55,269 nucleotides of DNA from Ruminococcaceae bacterium FB2012 (lineage in GTDB: Bacteria > Bacillota > Clostridia > Oscillospirales > Ruminococcaceae): contig FMXS01000014.1 in NCBI GenBank assembly GCA_900104495.1, positions 54,089-109,357 on the forward strand, in the 5' to 3' direction. A program made the position numbers and the translations under genes. Below are positions 51,501-55,269 of this stretch, piece by piece (the first letter of the stretch is position 1; each line of letters opens with the position of its first letter). Below the pieces are notes generated by a model. It saw nothing but the letters and a program-made list of their open reading frames with translations, was not told where the DNA came from and searched no databases.

Positions 51501-54500
51501 CAATGCCGGCCTTATTCAGAAGGACGGATCTATTCAGCTGACCTTGACCGGGGAAATGCTTGAAGCCTTCGGCGGCTTCCCGCTGGAGTTCTCCACCGTT
51601 TTCAGGGAGACGAACTACGAGAGCCTGTCCTGCTCCGCTTATCTGATATTCGATCAGGGCAGCACACACAGCGTGGACTATATAGGCTCTTTTGAAGAAG
51701 AAACAGGCTTCATTACCGTTGAGGCTCCCGAGTTCACAGCAGACGGCGAATTCACCGTATGGGGCAAGGCTATGCCTTCCGCCGTAGGATCACAGTACTA
51801 TACCGCCGATAAGCATACGGACTATAACGTGACTCTCTTTGCCGACGGTGTGCCGGTCGCTCAGACCAGGTCCGACCGCAAAGGCAATTTCAAAGCCAAG
51901 GTGCTCATAAACACCGAAGGCTTGAAGGAGTACGAGGGCATTGAGTTTACCGCTTCCGGCTCCTACGCCGACGGCAGCTTTGCACGGGTCTCCGATCCCG
52001 TGACCACCCTTTATACTCCCATCGACGGCGTACTGAAAAAATACGAGATCTTCTGGGAGAACCACAGGGGAGATGCCGAAAACGGCAGGATGCAGAGTAT
52101 GGTCATCCTTGACGGCGGCGACCCCGTAAGCCTTGATCTGTTATGGTACAGAGGTGCTATCAACTCCGATGACCAGGCTCGCGTACAATGGAAAATGACC
52201 TTTGACAATCCCGATGACATCACCTCCGTGACCGTTGATGTTCAGCGAAACGGCTATGTTCAGACGATCGACGCTGTAAAGCAGGAAGACGGCACCTGGC
52301 TGACGCCGCTGACTTATATCCCCGGCTCCGCGCCCGACGGCACTACGGTAAGCTATTCGGTAAAGACCAAGCCCGCACATCTGATCCGAAAGGATGATTC
52401 TGACTTTACCGACGAACAGCTCAGATCGGTATACAACAGGCTGGCAAGCACCTCGCTCATCTCCGGGCTGACAGTTGCCGAAAACAGTATGACCTTCAAG
52501 CTGGCCGGCAAGAATAAAACTCTTCCCGTCTCCGTAACATCCAAGGAGCTTGACTGGGATAAGGAAGAAGCGGAAGATCTCGATTCATTCGAGCCGGTAT
52601 TCATCTACGGCGAAGAAGAAGGCGACCTGCTGCCTAACGTGATCCTCACCCAGGAAGGCTGGTTCGAGGGACGTCTTGTTGACGGCTTCGAGGGTGACGA
52701 ATATGTTTTCGGCACCCGCACAATAAACAAATATACCGATGATCCCGGTACGATCTATATCTCAAGAGTGCTGACCGCTACCCGGTGTGTCACCGCGGTA
52801 TGGGATACCGCAAACAAGAAAAAGTTCATGACCGTTATCGACATCGGCGGTAACGTACAGCACGATCCCGGCATAAACAAGGAACTGGAGAAGAAGATAG
52901 CCGAGTCCTCGCTGACCGAGGAACAGGCAGACCTGCTCCGCACCCTGGGTAATGCCGAGACCGTATACGATATTTGGAATGCCTTCTATACTCAGCTTGC
53001 GGCAGCCTTTGCCGAAGGAGCAAAAGCTGAAGTCAACGGCGAACCGCTGACTGAGACTGCTGTATTTACAGGCAGCATGAACGCTCTGACTCCTGATCTT
53101 CCCGCTGCACCCGGCGCTTTGTCGCTGACCAAGAAGATCGATCTCAACAAAGCCGAAAACTGGACCTGGGATAATGTCCAGAAGGCCATAGATCAGCTGA
53201 AGGAAGCTAAAGAGGCCGGCGATGACCTTTCCGAATGGATGGAGGAGATAGATGTCACCAGTGAAGAGATATCCAAGCTGCACCAGTTCCTGAAGGATAA
53301 CGAATGCCTGCACCTGATCTATAAAGCTTATGACTCCAACGGAAATCCGGGACCCTTTGATATCGTTCCCGAGATCCGCGAAATGTTTGGTCAGCGTATG
53401 ACCACGGAGGTCAAGAATGCTCTTGATACTGCCACGAGCTTCGGAAAGGACTTCTCGGAAAAGGGACTCCAGGCTGCCTGGGACAAACTGGGCGATGTAC
53501 TTACCACAGGCGGATTTATTCAGCGTATGACCGGCGACAGATTCAAGGAAGAGGTACGTGAAAGAGCCTGGGGACGCAAGAGCACCAACATGGCAAGACG
53601 GCTCTACTATGCTGCACGTTATGCAGAGACATACGAGCGCAATTCCAATAACGGCGGTCTTTGCAGCGAGGGCATCAACTGGAAGAACTGGCCAAAGGAT
53701 ATTTACAATCCTGATGACTGGAAGAACAGATCGGACCGCGAAAAGGAGAACGCGATCCTCGACAGATATAACCAAAAGATATTGACTCCCGTTAATTACA
53801 ATAATCAGTCCTCGCCTCCGGGTCCTCAGGGACGCTATGACCCCTCCGGCTATGTCTATGAGGCAGTGCCGAGCAACCGTATTGAGGGTGCTGAGGTAAC
53901 GCTCTTCACTCTGAACGGAGAGCTTGACGTTACAAGGGATGCAAATGATATAATCACCGGTATCTCCGGCGGCACAGCGGTATTTGCCGATTCGGCACAG
54001 TTCGGCATCGAGCCCAATCCGCAGACCACAGGCGAGGACGGACGATATCAATGGTTCGTTCCCGAGGGCTGGTGGCGCGTAAAGGTCACGGCAGAAGGCT
54101 TTGAGGACGCAGATACAGGCAACAGCAAGGACTACGGTCTGAACGCAGTTCTCAACAGCAAGGACAACTGCTGGTATATGCCCGTTCTGCCCGTACAGCT
54201 CGATGTGAATATCCCCCTTGTGAGCTATGCGGCTCCCGAAGTGGAGAAGATCGACGCTACAACACTCGGCCTGCTTGTTAAGTTCAGCAAGTACATGGAC
54301 GAGGAGAGCCTGAAAAAGGATCACTTTATCCTGATTGTAAACGGAGAGATGATGCCCTTCAAGCTCGTCAAGACAGACAGCGAGAAGAGCAGCACCGCGG
54401 AAGATGCCCCGAGCTATACCAGCACCCTGCTGCTGACCTATGAGGGAGCGGCAGAGGGCGACAAGGTACAGCTTGCCATTGACAACCGCGTAAAGAGCTA

Positions 54501-54933
54501 TGCAGGCGTTCAGATGAACGAACGCTATGACAGCGGCGAGCTCACTGTAAAGGCTTCCGAACAGGTCTCCAAGCCCGAGGCCGACATACCTTCGGGTCAG
54601 GTGGAGAAGAATACCGCAGTGACTCTCTCATGCAGTACCGACGGAGCTGTTATCCGCTATACGACAGACGGCAGCGAGCCCACGGAGAAAAGCCCTGTTT
54701 ATACCGCGCCGATATTTGTTTCCGAAGCGGTAACTGTCAAGGCTGCGGCTTTCAAGGCGGGTATGCTCCCCAGCGATGTACTGACGGTAAGCTATACCGT
54801 TCCCGAAGAGACTGTTATCATTGTTCCCGAAAAGGTGGTTGCCACGATGAACGGCAAGATCGTCTCGGACGGCGATACACTTACACCCGGCTATCTCACT
54901 CTGACGACAGCCACCGAGGGCGCAGAGATATGG
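48595..54933 (+). pseudogene. Giant secreted Ig-like/He_PIG surface protein, frameshifted and interrupted by an IS
   Basis: AAAGGAGG and ATG 48595 are in place, but the signal peptide (KKRALSLFLALLMCL) is in another frame; one A added at 48602-48605 (CTAAG to CTAAAG) gives MDLKKRALSLFLALL. A second one-base loss sits in the A8 run 51134-51141 and a third near CCC at about 51262; restoring each joins the reading frames into a protein of about 2100 residues. Domains: N-terminal region, three He_PIG putative Ig repeats (about 49.13-49.95 kb; SLPNGTVDKEYSVKL, GEISGTP), Cna-B/carboxypeptidase-like repeats, a long unique region, a helical stretch (about 52.9-53.8 kb) and chitobiase-type beta-sandwich repeats (IRYTTDGSEPTEKSP). 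The last ends abruptly at TTATEGAEI where IS sequence begins. Real decay and assembly error both explain the indels. Confidence 0.75.
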
Positions 54934-54950
54934 CCCTGTTGACAAACCCC

Positions 54951-54979
54951 TCGACAATCGCCAGAAAATATGGTATAAT
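54951..54979 (+). promoter_or_regulatory. Transposase promoter
   Basis: TCGACA (54951-54956), 17 bp, TATAAT (54974-54979). Confidence 0.7.
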
Positions 54980-55006
54980 AGTATCATAGAAAGCGAGGTA
55001 GTTGCC

Positions 55007-55269
55007 ATGCTCAAGAAGTCCGAAAGCAAGCAGATGAAAATGTCATTTGTGACCCTCGAGAGCCTTATGCCGCAGGAGCATTTTCTGCGCGATCTTGATC
55101 GGCTCGTTGATTTTGATTTCATCTACGATAAGGTCGCAGACCTCTATTCAAATACAGGCAGACCGTCCATAGACCCGGTCGTAATGATAAAAATGCTGCT
55201 TATCGGATATATCTACGGCATCGATTCCGAGCGCCGCCTTGAACAGGAGATCACCGTCAATATCGCATA
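55007..55269 (+). CDS. IS1182-family transposase, N-terminal part
   Basis: The 87 visible residues carry MSFVTLESLMPQEHFLRDLD, FDFIYDKVADLY and TGRPSIDPVVMIKMLLIGY, the DUF772-type N-terminus of IS1182/IS5-like DDE transposases, ending at the window edge in EQEITVNIA. The DDE catalytic part is not visible. GCGAGG precedes the ATG. It inserts into the giant surface-protein gene in the same orientation. Confidence 0.9.
   Translation, partial: MLKKSESKQMKMSFVTLESLMPQEHFLRDLDRLVDFDFIYDKVADLYSNTGRPSIDPVVMIKMLLIGYIYGIDSERRLEQEITVNIA

Larger units (their letters stand above)
54931..55269 (+). mobile_element. IS1182-family insertion sequence, left end and 5' part
   Basis: The coding sequence of the surface protein breaks off at 54930-54933 and is replaced by TGGCCCTGTTGACAAAC, the probable terminal sequence, followed by a promoter and a transposase start. 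The right end and the other inverted repeat are outside the window, so the exact boundary and target duplication cannot be fixed. Confidence 0.75.

Overview
The window reads as chromosome of a moderately GC-rich, Gram-positive, fibre-degrading anaerobe of the Ruminococcus type (Oscillospiraceae). The evidence is cohesin-like and dockerin modules, Thr-rich linkers, BspA-type leucine-rich surface proteins, a sortase-like tail, a FemAB-type peptidoglycan enzyme, AAGGAGG ribosome sites, strong TTGACA/TATAAT promoters and an anaerobe's redox kit (thioredoxin system, Cys glutathione peroxidase, a desulfoferrodoxin-like regulator). Species assignment is inference. No rRNA or tRNA gene and no CRISPR array was noticed.

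Layout. 1-7.6 kb: a giant secreted adhesin on the minus strand, running off the left edge, with 15 Cna-B/SpaA-like repeats in two classes. 8.0-9.6 kb: a PAS-GGDEF diguanylate cyclase. 9.8-12.6 kb: a small accessory island holding the tail of a serine recombinase, an intact orphan tyrosine integrase flanked by a pair of direct repeats, and a decayed cohesin-module gene. 12.6-16.4 kb: a secreted LRR protein ending in a cohesin-like domain and a type I dockerin. 16.5-24.1 kb (minus): an operon of a family 2 glycosidase, a CPBP membrane protein, Mrp and a PutP-like symporter, preceded by a second sodium:solute symporter gene with its own promoter. 24.4-26.3 kb: a cohesin-like protein with Thr-rich and Asp-rich repeats and a sortase-like tail. 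26.8-30.3 kb: a membrane protein and a Ca2+ P-type ATPase. 30.3-31.0 kb: a non-coding stretch packed with small palindromes. 31.1-38.2 kb: patatin lipase, FemX+GNAT, an amino-acid ABC pair, and a YbjN/AAA+ pair. 38.2-41.9 kb: redox cluster (trxB, double-GNAT, trxA, gpx) with a divergent XRE regulator fused to desulforedoxin and superoxide-reductase-like domains. 42-43 kb: membrane acyltransferase. 43.1-43.5 kb: an independent, highly structured RNA gene of about 394 nt. 43.6-48.3 kb: dus, a cytoplasmic LRR protein and a broken aldo/keto reductase as one operon. 48.6 kb to the right edge: a very large Ig-like surface protein gene carrying three apparent one-base deletions and cut by an IS1182-type element.

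How parts fit together. Much of the window serves the cell surface: adhesin, dockerin and cohesin proteins, FemX and the Ig-like giant. The GH2-symporter block probably takes up and uses breakdown products. The redox block looks locally controlled: the gpx promoter contains a perfect 17-bp palindrome and the divergent regulator's promoter has a separate inverted repeat.

Best candidates for something undescribed are the 43.1-43.5 kb RNA, with tandem similar folds, a pseudoknot and two competing partners for one strand; the HTH-desulforedoxin-SOR fusion regulator; and the cytoplasmic LRR protein translated next to dus. All coordinates, motifs and pairings were read by eye; family names rest on recognised motifs, not on database searches.
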